64,000 nucleotides of DNA from Luteimonas huabeiensis HB2 (GTDB lineage: Bacteria; Pseudomonadota; Gammaproteobacteria; Xanthomonadales; Xanthomonadaceae). The DNA is taken from positions 186,001 to 250,000 of the forward strand of contig NZ_JAAN01000035.1 in the NCBI RefSeq assembly GCF_000559025.1, read 5' to 3'. The notes under the pieces were generated by a model. The model saw only the letters and a list, made by a program, of their open reading frames with translations. It did not search any database and had not been told where the DNA came from. This document shows, in pieces, positions 45,054 to 52,960 of the stretch. The translations under genes were made by a program, and so were the position numbers. Position 1 is the first letter of the stretch, and every line of letters starts with the position of its first letter.

Positions 45054-46093
45054 ACGTCGCCGCGAACGCCAAGACCGCCGGTGCCGCCGCGCCGGCCGCC
45101 GCCGCGGGCACCGACGCGCCGATCACCCTGATCGAGGCGATCACCCAGGCGCTGGCCTGGGAGATGCGCCACGACGACTCGGTCGTCGTGCTCGGCGAGG
45201 ACGTCGGCGTCAACGGCGGCGTGTTCCGCGCCACCGCCGGCCTGCAGCAGCGCTTCGGGCCCGGGCGCGTGCTCGACACCCCGCTCGACGAGACCACCAT
45301 CGCCGGCCTCACCGTGGGCATGGCCGCGATGGGCATGAAGCCGGTCGCCGAGGCGCAGTTCGACGGCTTCATGTATCCGATGGTCGATCACATCGTCTGC
45401 CACGCCGCGCGCTTCCGCTACCGCACCCGCGGCCGCCTGCACTGCCCGATGGTGCTGCGCGTGCCCTGGGGCGGCGGCATTCGCGCGCCCGAGCACCACA
45501 GCGAGGCCAACGAGGCGATCTTCACCAACGTGCCCGGCCTGCGCGTGGTCATGCCCAGCTCCCCGGCGCGCGCCTACGGCCTGCTGCTGGCCGCGATCCG
45601 CGAGCCGGACCCGGTGATCTACTTCGAGCCCAAGCGCATCTACCGCCAGTACAAGGAGCGGGTGCCCGACGACGGCGAGGCGCTGCCGCTGGACGTGTGC
45701 TACGTGCTGCGCGACGGCACCGACATCACCCTGGTCACCTGGGGCGCGCAGGTCAAGGAGACGCTGGAGGCCGCCGACCGGCTGGCCGAGGAAGGCATCG
45801 GCGCCGAGGTCATCGACGTGGCCACGCTGCGCCCGCTGGACTTCGCCACCATCGCCGAATCCGTGGCCCGCACCGGCCGTTGCGTGATCGTGCACGAGGC
45901 GCCGAAGACGGCGGGCTTCGGCGCCGAGATCGCCGCGCGCCTGGCAGAGGAATGCATGTACGACCTGCTCGCCCCGGTCGAGCGCGTCGCCGGCTACGAC
46001 ACCCACATCCCGCTGTTCCGGCTGGAGATGAAGTACCTGCCCAGCACCGCGCGGATCGTCGAAGCCGCGAAGCGGGCGCTGGCGGCGGGCTGA
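45050..46093 (+). CDS. pdhB: 2-Oxoacid dehydrogenase E1 component, beta subunit
   Basis: 347-residue partner of E1-alpha, forming an alpha2-beta2 heterotetramer. An Ala-rich N-terminal extension (about 1-22) precedes the family sequence ITLIEAITQALAWEMRHDDS. Active-site and cofactor segments are VLGEDVGVNGGVFRATAGL, PLDETTIAGLTVGMAAMGM, and APEHHSEANEAIFTNVPGL. The C-terminal domain has CVIVHEAPKTAGFGAEIAA. The ATG overlaps the pdhA stop (ATGA) and the next gene starts 1 bp after the stop. Confidence 0.92.
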   Translation: MNVAANAKTAGAAAPAAAAGTDAPITLIEAITQALAWEMRHDDSVVVLGEDVGVNGGVFRATAGLQQRFGPGRVLDTPLDETTIAGLTVGMAAMGMKPVAEAQFDGFMYPMVDHIVCHAARFRYRTRGRLHCPMVLRVPWGGGIRAPEHHSEANEAIFTNVPGLRVVMPSSPARAYGLLLAAIREPDPVIYFEPKRIYRQYKERVPDDGEALPLDVCYVLRDGTDITLVTWGAQVKETLEAADRLAEEGIGAEVIDVATLRPLDFATIAESVARTGRCVIVHEAPKTAGFGAEIAARLAEECMYDLLAPVERVAGYDTHIPLFRLEMKYLPSTARIVEAAKRALAAG

Positions 46094-46094
46094 G

Positions 46095-46457
46095 ATGCGG
46101 CGGGCCCGCGTCCTGCGCGCCCACCGCGCCCCGGACCGCCCGCCGATCCGGGTGTCGGCCGGCGAGCGCCTCGCGCTCGGCGAACGCGACACCGATTGGC
46201 CCGAGTTCGTGTGGGCGGTGAACGCCGCGGGCGACGGCGGCTGGGTGCCGGCGGCGCTGTTCGACCGCGCGCAGGGCGAGGCGACCGCGCTGGCGGACTA
46301 CGACACCCGCGAACTGGAGGCCGACCCCGGCGAGCGGCTGTGCCTGCATCGCGAGCTGGCCGGCTGGTGGTGGGCCGAGAACGCGCACGGCGCCTGCGGG
46401 TGGATTCCCGCGCGCGCCATCGAAGAGCCGTCCGAGGACGGCGAGGAAGAGGACTGA
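46095..46457 (+). CDS. SH3-like domain protein inside the dehydrogenase operon
   Basis: 120-residue acidic protein made of two SH3-like repeats. The first is about 1-55 (IRVSAGERLALGERDTDWPEF, GGWVPAALF) and the second about 60-112 (TALADYDTRELEADPGERL, AGWWWAENAHGACGWIPARAI). The ALADYDxxEL and GWIPxxAI elements look like the ALYDY and GxxPSNYV ends of SH3 domains. No signal peptide. It sits 1 bp after pdhB and 1 bp before the E2 gene, so it must be made with the complex. A structural or regulatory partner of E1 or E2 is likely; no function is established. Confidence 0.75.
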   Translation: MRRARVLRAHRAPDRPPIRVSAGERLALGERDTDWPEFVWAVNAAGDGGWVPAALFDRAQGEATALADYDTRELEADPGERLCLHRELAGWWWAENAHGACGWIPARAIEEPSEDGEEED

Positions 46458-46458
46458 C

Positions 46459-47886
46459 ATGGCGGACAAGAAGAGCTTCAGGCTTCCCGATCTCGGCGAA
46501 GGCCTGCCCGACGCGACCATCGTCGAGTGGTCGGTGAAGGTCGGCGACACCATCCGGCTGGACGAGCCGCTGGTCTCGATGGAAACGGCCAAGGCCGTGG
46601 TGGAAGTGCCTTCGCCGGTCTCCGGCAAGGTGCTCAAGCTCGCCGGCGAACCCGGCGACGTCATCGAGACCGGCGCGGTGCTGGCCGAGTTCGAGATCGA
46701 CCCGGCCCTGCCGCAGCGCGCCGAGGGCCAGGACACCGGCCATCACCACGGCCCGCCGAAGCCCGCCAAGGGCGCCGGCAGCGACGCTCCCGGCGCGGGC
46801 GCGCGGGTGGTCGCCTCCGACGACGGCGGCGCGATCGCCGATGCCGGCGAGCCGGCCCCGCAGGGCGCGCCGGGCGGCGAACGCGCCGACAGCGGCACCG
46901 TGGTCGGTGCCATGCAGAGCTCCGACGCCGTGCACAGCGAGCGCCCCAGCTCCGTGGGCGGCGTGCGCGCGATGCCGGCCGTGCGCGCGCTGGCGCGCAA
47001 GCTGCAGGTCGACATCACCCGCGTGCGCGGCACCGGCGCCGACGGCGTGGTCACCATGGCCGACGTCAAGCAGGCCGCCGCCGAGGGAAGCGCCGCGGCG
47101 AATGCGCCGCTTCCGCGCGCGGGAGCGGTCAGCGCGCCGGGCGAGGGCAAGCCCACCGCCGCGCCGTCCTCCCGTCCGCCCGAGCAGCGCACCGCGCTGT
47201 CCGCCTCGGGCAGGCCCATGCGCACCCAGCCGCCCTCGGTCTCCGCCAGCGGCCAGCCCGAGCAGCTCAAGGGCGTGCGCCGCAACATGGCGCGGGTGAT
47301 GGCCGACGCCCACGCCAAGGTGGTGCCGACCACGCTGACCGACGACGCCGACATCCACGCCTGGGCCCCGGGCAACGACGTCACCGCGCGCCTGGTGCGC
47401 GCGATCTGCGCCGCCGCGCGCGCGGTCCCCGCGCTCAACGCCTGGTTCGACGGCGACAAGCTCACCCGCACCCTGCACCCGCACGTCGACATCGGCATCG
47501 CCGTGGACACCGACGACGGCCTGTTCGTGCCCGCGCTGCGCAACGCCGACGTGCTCGACGCCGCCGGCGTGCGCGAGGGCGTGAACCGCCTGCGCGCGCA
47601 GGTCGAGGACCGCAGCCTGCCGGCCAGCGAACTCACCGGCTACACCATCTCGCTGTCCAACTTCGGCATGTTCGCCGGCCGCTACGCCACCCCGGTGATC
47701 GTGCCGCCGTGCGTGGCGATCGTCGCCGCCGGCCGCGCCCGCCACCAGATCACCCCGGTGATCGGCGGCTTCGAATCGCACAAGGTGATCCCGCTGTCGC
47801 TGACCTTCGACCACCGCGCCTGCACCGGCGGCGAGGCCGCGCGCTTCCTGCGCGCGCTGCTGGACGACCTGGCGCTGCCGCAGTGA
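46459..47886 (+). CDS. pdhC: 2-Oxoacid dehydrogenase E2 (dihydrolipoamide acyltransferase)
   Basis: 475-residue core subunit. One lipoyl domain about 1-80 with the lipoylated Lys45 in METAKAVVEV. A long Ala/Pro/Gly-rich linker follows to about 165, then a peripheral-subunit-binding domain about 170-205 (VRAMPAVRALARKLQVDITRV). The acyltransferase domain runs about 255-475. The catalytic motif near the C-terminus reads FDHRACTGGEAARFL: His452 is present, but the Asp of the usual HxxxDG is Thr456. Such DHRxxTGG sequences occur in some E2 relatives, so activity is likely kept. No E3 gene follows. Confidence 0.92.
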   Translation: MADKKSFRLPDLGEGLPDATIVEWSVKVGDTIRLDEPLVSMETAKAVVEVPSPVSGKVLKLAGEPGDVIETGAVLAEFEIDPALPQRAEGQDTGHHHGPPKPAKGAGSDAPGAGARVVASDDGGAIADAGEPAPQGAPGGERADSGTVVGAMQSSDAVHSERPSSVGGVRAMPAVRALARKLQVDITRVRGTGADGVVTMADVKQAAAEGSAAANAPLPRAGAVSAPGEGKPTAAPSSRPPEQRTALSASGRPMRTQPPSVSASGQPEQLKGVRRNMARVMADAHAKVVPTTLTDDADIHAWAPGNDVTARLVRAICAAARAVPALNAWFDGDKLTRTLHPHVDIGIAVDTDDGLFVPALRNADVLDAAGVREGVNRLRAQVEDRSLPASELTGYTISLSNFGMFAGRYATPVIVPPCVAIVAAGRARHQITPVIGGFESHKVIPLSLTFDHRACTGGEAARFLRALLDDLALPQ

Positions 47887-47916
47887 AACCGTAGGCCCGC
47901 GCGCGCGACGCGGTGT

Positions 47917-47939
47917 CGCGGCCGGCTCAGCCGGCCGCG
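47917..47939. terminator. 10-bp hairpin around the MBL stop codon
   Basis: CGCGGCCGGC and GCCGGCCGCG pair perfectly, and the 3-base loop is the stop codon of the minus-strand MBL gene. It lies between two convergent genes. No T-tract. Confidence 0.4.
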
Positions 47940-48865
47940 GCGTCCCGGTCGACCCACACCCCCAGCCCCTGGGCGTTGAGCTCGATGTCCATCGCCAGCA
48001 GCGTCGGCACCTGGGTCGCCGCGTCCTTGACCCCGTGCCGCTGCGCGCGCTCCACGTACAGCCGCGTCAGCGCCTCGATCAGACGGCCGTGGCGGTCGGG
48101 GTCGCGCGCCAGCGATCGCGCCAGCGCCGCCATCGCATCGACCTGCGCGATCAGGTCGGTGCCCAGCCGCTGGCAGTCGCTCACTTCGCCGTAGTGGGTC
48201 AGATAGACCCGCGCCGGCGCCTCGGCGAGCATCCGGCGCACCGAGTCCTTCATCGCGTCCGGGTCGAACTGCACCGGCGAGCTGGTGGGGATGACGAAGG
48301 CGCCGCGCGGCGTATCCAGTTCGCGGTAGGAGATGCCGAACACGTCGCCGCCGAACCAGCCGCGGCTGCGCGCGTCCCAGACCGCCAGGTGATGGCGCGC
48401 GTGGCCGGGCGTGTCCACGCAGCGCAGACGGCGGCCGGCCAGCTCGACGACGTGCCCGTCGGCCGCCGCCACCACGCGCTCGGCGGGGACCGGCACCAGT
48501 TCGCCGTAGCTGCGCTCGAATTCCTCGTCGCCGTAGACCTGCCGCGCGCTGGCGGCGAGCCGCGCCGGATCGATCATGTGCGGCGCACCGCGCGGATGCA
48601 CCACCAGGGTCGCGTTGGGCAGCGCGCGCATCAGTTCGCCGGCGCCGCCGGCGTGGTCCAGGTGCACGTGGGTCAGGATCACCCAGTCCACCGCCGCGCG
48701 GCGCAGGCCGCGCGCGTCCAGCTCGGCCAGCAGCCGCGGCACGCTGCGCGCCGGGCCGGTGTCCACGAACGCGGCGCGCCCGTCCTGCACCACCAGGTAG
48801 GCAGCGCAGAACGCCGGTCGCTGGTAGCCGGTATCGATGGTCGCCACGCCATGGGAGTCGGACAT
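47927..48865 (-). CDS. Metallo-beta-lactamase fold hydrolase
   Basis: 312-residue MBL-fold protein. The zinc site is shown by VILTHVHLDHAGGAG (HxHxDH, about 65-79), the His in DTPGHARHHLAVW, the bridging Asp in GWFGGDVFG and a C-terminal His in YLTHYGEVSD. The C-terminal third is helical. No signal peptide. Possible roles include thioester or lactone hydrolysis; substrate unknown. The ATG at 48865 (MSDSHGVATIDTG) is chosen; the 227 bp upstream hold no recognisable gene or repeat. Confidence 0.85.
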   Translation of the reverse strand: MSDSHGVATIDTGYQRPAFCAAYLVVQDGRAAFVDTGPARSVPRLLAELDARGLRRAAVDWVILTHVHLDHAGGAGELMRALPNATLVVHPRGAPHMIDPARLAASARQVYGDEEFERSYGELVPVPAERVVAAADGHVVELAGRRLRCVDTPGHARHHLAVWDARSRGWFGGDVFGISYRELDTPRGAFVIPTSSPVQFDPDAMKDSVRRMLAEAPARVYLTHYGEVSDCQRLGTDLIAQVDAMAALARSLARDPDRHGRLIEALTRLYVERAQRHGVKDAATQVPTLLAMDIELNAQGLGVWVDRDAAAG

Positions 48866-49092
48866 GCGTTCGCTCTGGATGCTCGATGACGCGCCCAGTG
48901 TAGGCAAGCGCCGGCACGGCCGGGATTCGGCTTTGGTCGCAGGCCGCCCGCGCCGCGCAGAAACGCGTTCGCGCAAGCGGGTTTCGCGCCGGGAGCGGGA
49001 AAGCGACGCCGGTGGCGGCCCGTGCCGTTCGCCGGCTGCGCAGGTCCGGCGTCGCGGCCCCGGCGGCGCCTTGCCCGGTCGCGCGAGCGCCG

Positions 49093-49440
49093 CTACGACC
49101 GCGTGCGGGCGCTTGCCGGCGGCGCCGGCCGCGCACGGCGGCGCAGCCAGAACGCGCGCAGCGCGAACGCGGCCAGCATCGCCGCCAGGTACACGCCATA
49201 GCCCAGCGCGGTGGCCAGGATCTGCCGCCACATGCCGCCGTAGGCGGGGTCGGCGGTGCGATGCGCCCAGTGGATGCTGACCACGAACGCGACGACCGAC
49301 AGCGCGAGCGCGGCCACGTCGAACAGGCGGCGCGCGGCGTCGCGCGGCTGCCGCGGATAGATCCAGTACAGCGCGCCGAGGATCAGGAACCAGGGCAGGA
49401 ACAGGATCAACGCCAGGTTGAGCTCGACCAGCGCGCTCAT
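49093..49440 (-). CDS. Small integral membrane protein next to trpS
   Basis: 115 residues with three predicted membrane helices (LNLALILFLPWFLILGALYW, LFDVAALALSVVAFVVSI, LGYGVYLAAMLAAFALRAFW) and an Arg/Pro-rich C-terminus. The YPRQPRDAARRLFD loop is short and basic. I do not recognise a named family. Its ATG overlaps the trpS stop (ATGA), so it is translated with trpS. Confidence 0.65.
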   Translation of the reverse strand: MSALVELNLALILFLPWFLILGALYWIYPRQPRDAARRLFDVAALALSVVAFVVSIHWAHRTADPAYGGMWRQILATALGYGVYLAAMLAAFALRAFWLRRRARPAPPASARTRS

Positions 49441-50777
49441 GCCGCCTCCGCCAGCCTCGCCAGCGCGGCCGCGACGCGATCGAGCCCGATGCCTGGCGCC
49501 AGGGTTCCCACCACCGTGCCGTCCACCCGCAGCGCGCCGCCCTCCTCCGCCAGCGGCGCGTCGCCGCGCTTGAGCCGCGCGATCAGCAGGCCGACCTCGC
49601 GCGGGGCCTCGAAGGCCGCGCCCTGCAGCAGCAGCGCGTCGCCCTCGACCAGCTTGAACGAAAACCGGCCGTCGGCCTCGCGGTACTGCTTGAACGTGGG
49701 CGGCGCGGTCGCGGCCGGGGCCGCGGCGGTGCCCGCAGGCTCCGGCGCCGCCGGCAGCGCGGACAGGTCGCGCAGGCCCACCGCGTGCCGCAGCTCGGCC
49801 AGCAGCGGCGTGGCGTAGCGCTCGCGCAGCCGCCTCGCGCCATCGCGCAGGACGTCCTCGATGTCGCCCGGGCGCGCGATCAGCGCCTCGTAGCGCTCGC
49901 GCATCGGCGCGATTTCCGCCTCCACCCGCTCGAACAGCCGCTGCTTGGCGTCGCCCCAGCCGATGCCCTCGGCGAAGGCCTGCGCGAACTCGGCGGTCTC
50001 GGCCGGGCTGGCGAAGGCCTGGTAGATCTGGAACAGCGGCGAGCCGGCGGCGTCCTTCGGCTCGCCCGGCGCGCGCGAGTCGGTGACGATGGAGAAGATC
50101 AGCTTGCGCAGTTCGCCGCTGCGCGCGAACAGCGGGATCGTGTTGCCGTAGCTCTTGCTCATCTTGCGGCCGTCCAGCCCCGGCAGCGTCGCCACCTGCT
50201 CGTCGACGACCGCCTCGGGCAGGGCGAAGTATTCGCGGCCGTAGACGTGATTGAAGCGCTGGCCGAAATCGCGGGCCATCTCGATGTGCTGGATCTGGTC
50301 GCGGCCCACCGGCACCTTGTCGGCGTTGAAGATCAGGATGTCGGCGGCCATCAGCACCGGGTACATGAAGAGGCCCGCGGTGACGCCGGCGTCGTCGTCC
50401 TCGCCCTCGGCGCGGTTCCGGTCCACCGCGGCCTTGTAGGCGTGCGCCCGGTTGAGGATGCCCTTGGCCGCCACGCAGGTCAGGAACCAGGTCAGCTCCG
50501 GGATCTCGGGGATGTCGCTCTGGCGATAGAACCAGACCTTGGCCGGGTCGAGCCCGGCGGCCAGCCACGTCGCGGCGATCTCCAGCGTCGAGCGCTGGGT
50601 GCGCGCCGGGTCCTGCGCCTTGATCAGGCTGTGCAGGTCGGCCAGGAAATAGAAGCTCTCCGCGCCGGGCGCACGGCTGGCGGCGATCGCCGGGCGCACG
50701 GCGCCGACGTAGTTGCCCAGGTGGGGGGTGCCGGAGGTGGTGATGCCGGTGAGGACGCGGGTGGGACGTGGGGACAT
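49437..50777 (-). CDS. trpS: Tryptophanyl-tRNA synthetase with C-terminal extension
   Basis: Class I synthetase charging tRNA-Trp. 446 residues. The HIGH-like sequence is TSGTPHLGNYVGAV (about 12-25) and KMSKS is in GRKMSKSYGNTIPLF near 205. The catalytic and anticodon-binding parts end near 350, where most bacterial TrpRS stop (about 330-350). About 90 further residues (TFKQYREADGRFSFKLVEGD to the end) form an extra domain, also present in xanthomonad homologues as far as I know. Role of the extension is unknown. Likely coupled to the downstream membrane-protein gene. Confidence 0.95.
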   Translation of the reverse strand: MSPRPTRVLTGITTSGTPHLGNYVGAVRPAIAASRAPGAESFYFLADLHSLIKAQDPARTQRSTLEIAATWLAAGLDPAKVWFYRQSDIPEIPELTWFLTCVAAKGILNRAHAYKAAVDRNRAEGEDDDAGVTAGLFMYPVLMAADILIFNADKVPVGRDQIQHIEMARDFGQRFNHVYGREYFALPEAVVDEQVATLPGLDGRKMSKSYGNTIPLFARSGELRKLIFSIVTDSRAPGEPKDAAGSPLFQIYQAFASPAETAEFAQAFAEGIGWGDAKQRLFERVEAEIAPMRERYEALIARPGDIEDVLRDGARRLRERYATPLLAELRHAVGLRDLSALPAAPEPAGTAAAPAATAPPTFKQYREADGRFSFKLVEGDALLLQGAAFEAPREVGLLIARLKRGDAPLAEEGGALRVDGTVVGTLAPGIGLDRVAAALARLAEAA

Positions 50778-50857
50778 CGGGAAAAGGCGCGAGAACGGGA
50801 CATCCCAGTCTAACCGTCCCGTCGCCCCGCGCCGCCGCCGGCCGCCGCCCGGACAGA

Positions 50858-50885
50858 ACGAGGGCCGGCGATCGCCGGCCCTCGT
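50858..50885. terminator. 28-bp perfect palindrome between csbD and trpS
   Basis: A fully self-complementary run centred on GGCGATCGCC lies 23 bp past the csbD stop and before trpS. It could end csbD transcription, but lacks a T-tract. Confidence 0.5.
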
Positions 50886-50908
50886 CCCGCTTTCCCGACG
50901 AGCTGGGA

Positions 50909-51106
50909 CTAGAGGGTGCGCTCGAACTCGCGCACTTCCTTCTCCGCCCGCTCGCGCTCCCAGCCGTAGCGTTCCTGCAGCTTGCCGGCCAGGTACTTGC
51001 TGTCGCCCTCGGCCACGTCGAACACGTCGTCGGTGAGGTCGCCCCACTTGGCCTGCGCCTTGCCCTTGATCTGGGACCACTTGCCGGAAATGATGTCCTT
51101 GTTCAT
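50909..51106 (-). CDS. CsbD-family stress protein
   Basis: 65-residue small hydrophilic protein. It has the family pattern [20 protein letters not shown] and [27 protein letters not shown]. CsbD-like proteins are made under general stress in many bacteria and have no known biochemical activity. The ATG at 51106 has GAGG upstream. Between it and the entericidin gene lies a terminator. Confidence 0.9.
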   Translation of the reverse strand: MNKDIISGKWSQIKGKAQAKWGDLTDDVFDVAEGDSKYLAGKLQERYGWERERAEKEVREFERTL

Positions 51107-51250
51107 GCCTGCCTCGTCAGTCACGGTGGAAGTACCGTGCGACCAGCTTCGCGGGGAACGGCTTCAGGACGGATCAAGATTGCGTTGGATGCGCCGTCAA
51201 CTCCATGAACGCTTCATCGCCCGGCCGCGCCGGCCGACGCGGCGGAAACG

Positions 51251-51276
51251 AAAAAGCCGGCATTCGCCGGCTTTTT
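51251..51276 (-). terminator. Rho-independent terminator after the entericidin gene
   Basis: AAAAAGCCGGC, loop ATTC, GCCGGCTTTTT: a 6-bp GC stem flanked by A and T tracts, 20 bp past the entericidin stop on the minus strand. Confidence 0.9.
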
Positions 51277-51296
51277 CGCTCGCAACGCACGGCCGA

Positions 51297-51452
51297 TCAG
51301 TCGCGACCGGTGCCGCCGGTGTTGTCCGCGGCGTCCTCGAGCTTGCCGCCCACCTTCTGGACGTCCTGGCCGGCGCCCTTGACGGTGTTGCAGGCGGTCA
51401 GCGTGCCTGCGGAGAACAGGGCGAGCAGCAGCAGGGCAGTGAAACGCTTCAT
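51297..51452 (-). CDS. Entericidin A/B-family small lipoprotein
   Basis: 51 residues. Signal peptide with lipobox LTAC (Cys21), then NTVKGAGQDVQKVGGKLEDAA, the entericidin pattern. The E. coli EcnA/EcnB pair is a proposed antidote/toxin system for envelope-mediated cell death; single genes are widespread and their role is unclear. Upstream GGAGATTTCC serves as ribosome binding site. Monocistronic, with its own terminator. Confidence 0.9.
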   Translation of the reverse strand: MKRFTALLLLALFSAGTLTACNTVKGAGQDVQKVGGKLEDAADNTGGTGRD

Positions 51453-51623
51453 GGAAATCTCCTGATGGGATGTTGAGAGCCGCCCCTGGACAGGGACACG
51501 AAACCCGCGGCCCGGGGACGCATGAGAACGCACGATGCTGTGAACGCCGTGTCGATTCAATGCAAACGCGGCGGAGCCCACGAACTCCTGTTCAGGTTTC
51601 GGGCGCGGCGCCCCCTCCTCGGC

Positions 51624-52547
51624 TCAGTCGCGCATCAGCGTCGACTTCCCGAACAGGCTCTCCACCAGGTCCACCGCCAGTTCCGCGGTGCTGTTGCGCA
51701 CGTCCAGCGCCGGGCTCACCTCCACCACGTCCAGCGAGCCCATCCGCCCGGTATCGGCGATCATCTCCATCACCAGTTGCGCCTCGCGGTAGTTCAGGCC
51801 GCCGGGCACGGTGGTGCCGGTGCCGGGCGCGATCGACGGGTCGAGCACGTCCACGTCGAAGCTCACGTGCAGGTGCGTGTTCTCGTCCAGGCCGTCCAGC
51901 GCCGCCTCCATGGTGCGCTTCATGCCGACCTCGTCGATGTGGCGCATGTCGTAGATGTCCAGGCCGTGCTCCTTGACCAGGCGCTTCTCCTCCTGGTCCA
52001 CCGAGCGGATGCCCACCTGGCGGACCTGCGCCGGCACGATCGCCGGCACGTGCCCGCCGATGCGCACCAGCGCCTCGGGTCCGATCCCGCACAGGCAGGC
52101 CACCGGCATGCCGTGCAGGTTGCCCGAGGGCGTGACCTGGTTGGTGTTGAAATCCGAGTGCGCATCCAGCCACAGCACGCGCAGTTTTCGGCCGGCCTCG
52201 CGGCAATGCGCGGCCACCGCGGCGATCGAGCCGATCGCCAGCGAATGGTCGCCGCCCAGCACCACCGGCATCCGGCCCGCGCGCAGCTCCGCCAGCGATG
52301 CCGCCAGCAGCGCCTCGTTCCACGCCACCACCCCGTCGAGGTGCCGGTAGCCCCCGACCGGCGGTTGCACCGGATTGGGCGGACCGTCCAGATTGCCGCG
52401 ATCGGCCACGTCCACGCCGCGCGCGCGCAGCGCCTCCGCCAGCCCCGCGATGCGCAGCGCATCCGGCCCAAGGCGGGCGCCGAGATGGCCGGCGCCGATG
52501 TCGGTCGGCACGCCGATGAGCGAGACGGGGGGATAGGATCGAGGCAT
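51624..52547 (-). CDS. rocF: Arginase
   Basis: Mn-dependent ureohydrolase splitting arginine to ornithine and urea. 307 residues. Metal ligands are in VVLGGDHSLAIGS (His), VLWLDAHSDFNT (Asp-His-Asp) and HVSFDVDVLDPSIAPGTGT (Asp-Asp), and the C-terminal SLDVVEVSPALD holds the conserved Glu. The length and SxHxD pattern favour arginase over agmatinase. The ATG at 52547 lies after GGGGGGATAGG. No ornithine or urease genes are adjacent. Confidence 0.93.
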   Translation of the reverse strand: MPRSYPPVSLIGVPTDIGAGHLGARLGPDALRIAGLAEALRARGVDVADRGNLDGPPNPVQPPVGGYRHLDGVVAWNEALLAASLAELRAGRMPVVLGGDHSLAIGSIAAVAAHCREAGRKLRVLWLDAHSDFNTNQVTPSGNLHGMPVACLCGIGPEALVRIGGHVPAIVPAQVRQVGIRSVDQEEKRLVKEHGLDIYDMRHIDEVGMKRTMEAALDGLDENTHLHVSFDVDVLDPSIAPGTGTTVPGGLNYREAQLVMEMIADTGRMGSLDVVEVSPALDVRNSTAELAVDLVESLFGKSTLMRD

Positions 52548-52839
52548 TGCGGCAGGTCCGGTTTCCGAGGAAGCCCGCGGACGCCGCGAGCGCAACCGAC
52601 CGCCGCGACCGCAGGGCGGTGGGAGTCTAGCATCGGCTCCCGCGGCGAACCGGCGGCACCGCGGGCCCGAAGAATCGGGAACCGGCTGCCCCCGTTGCGG
52701 GGGCGTGCACGTTGGGTCGTACCCGCGACAAGGGGATGGGGAGTCGTCGGGTACCGTGCGCCGGTCGGAACAGAATGCCCCCATTCACGTGCGCTGTCTG
52801 TCGGGACGTTCCCGACGCCGGCCCGCGCCCCCGCGGGAT
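52548..52839. other. Intergenic region with no recognised gene
   Basis: 292 bp between arginase and tRNA-Thr. No gene, tandem repeat or terminator is apparent. A short inverted repeat, CCCCGTTGCGGGG, lies near 52690. Confidence 0.5.
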
Positions 52840-52915
52840 TGGTGCCGACAGTCCGGATCGAACGGACGACCTACCGCTTACAAGGCGGTTGCTCTACCAG
52901 CTGAGCTATGCCGGC
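52840..52915 (-). tRNA. tRNA-Thr(TGT)
   Basis: The reverse complement folds as a cloverleaf. The acceptor is GCCGGCA/TGTCGGC with discriminator A and encoded CCA. The D arm is GCTCAGCTGGTAGAGC, the anticodon stem ACCGC/GCGGT carries loop CTTGTAA (anticodon TGT), and the T arm is GTCCG TTCGATC CGGAC. 76 nt. It reads ACA codons. Confidence 0.95.
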
Positions 52916-52960
52916 ACGGCATGCCGGGGCGATTCTAGCGGATGCGGCACCGCGCCCACG

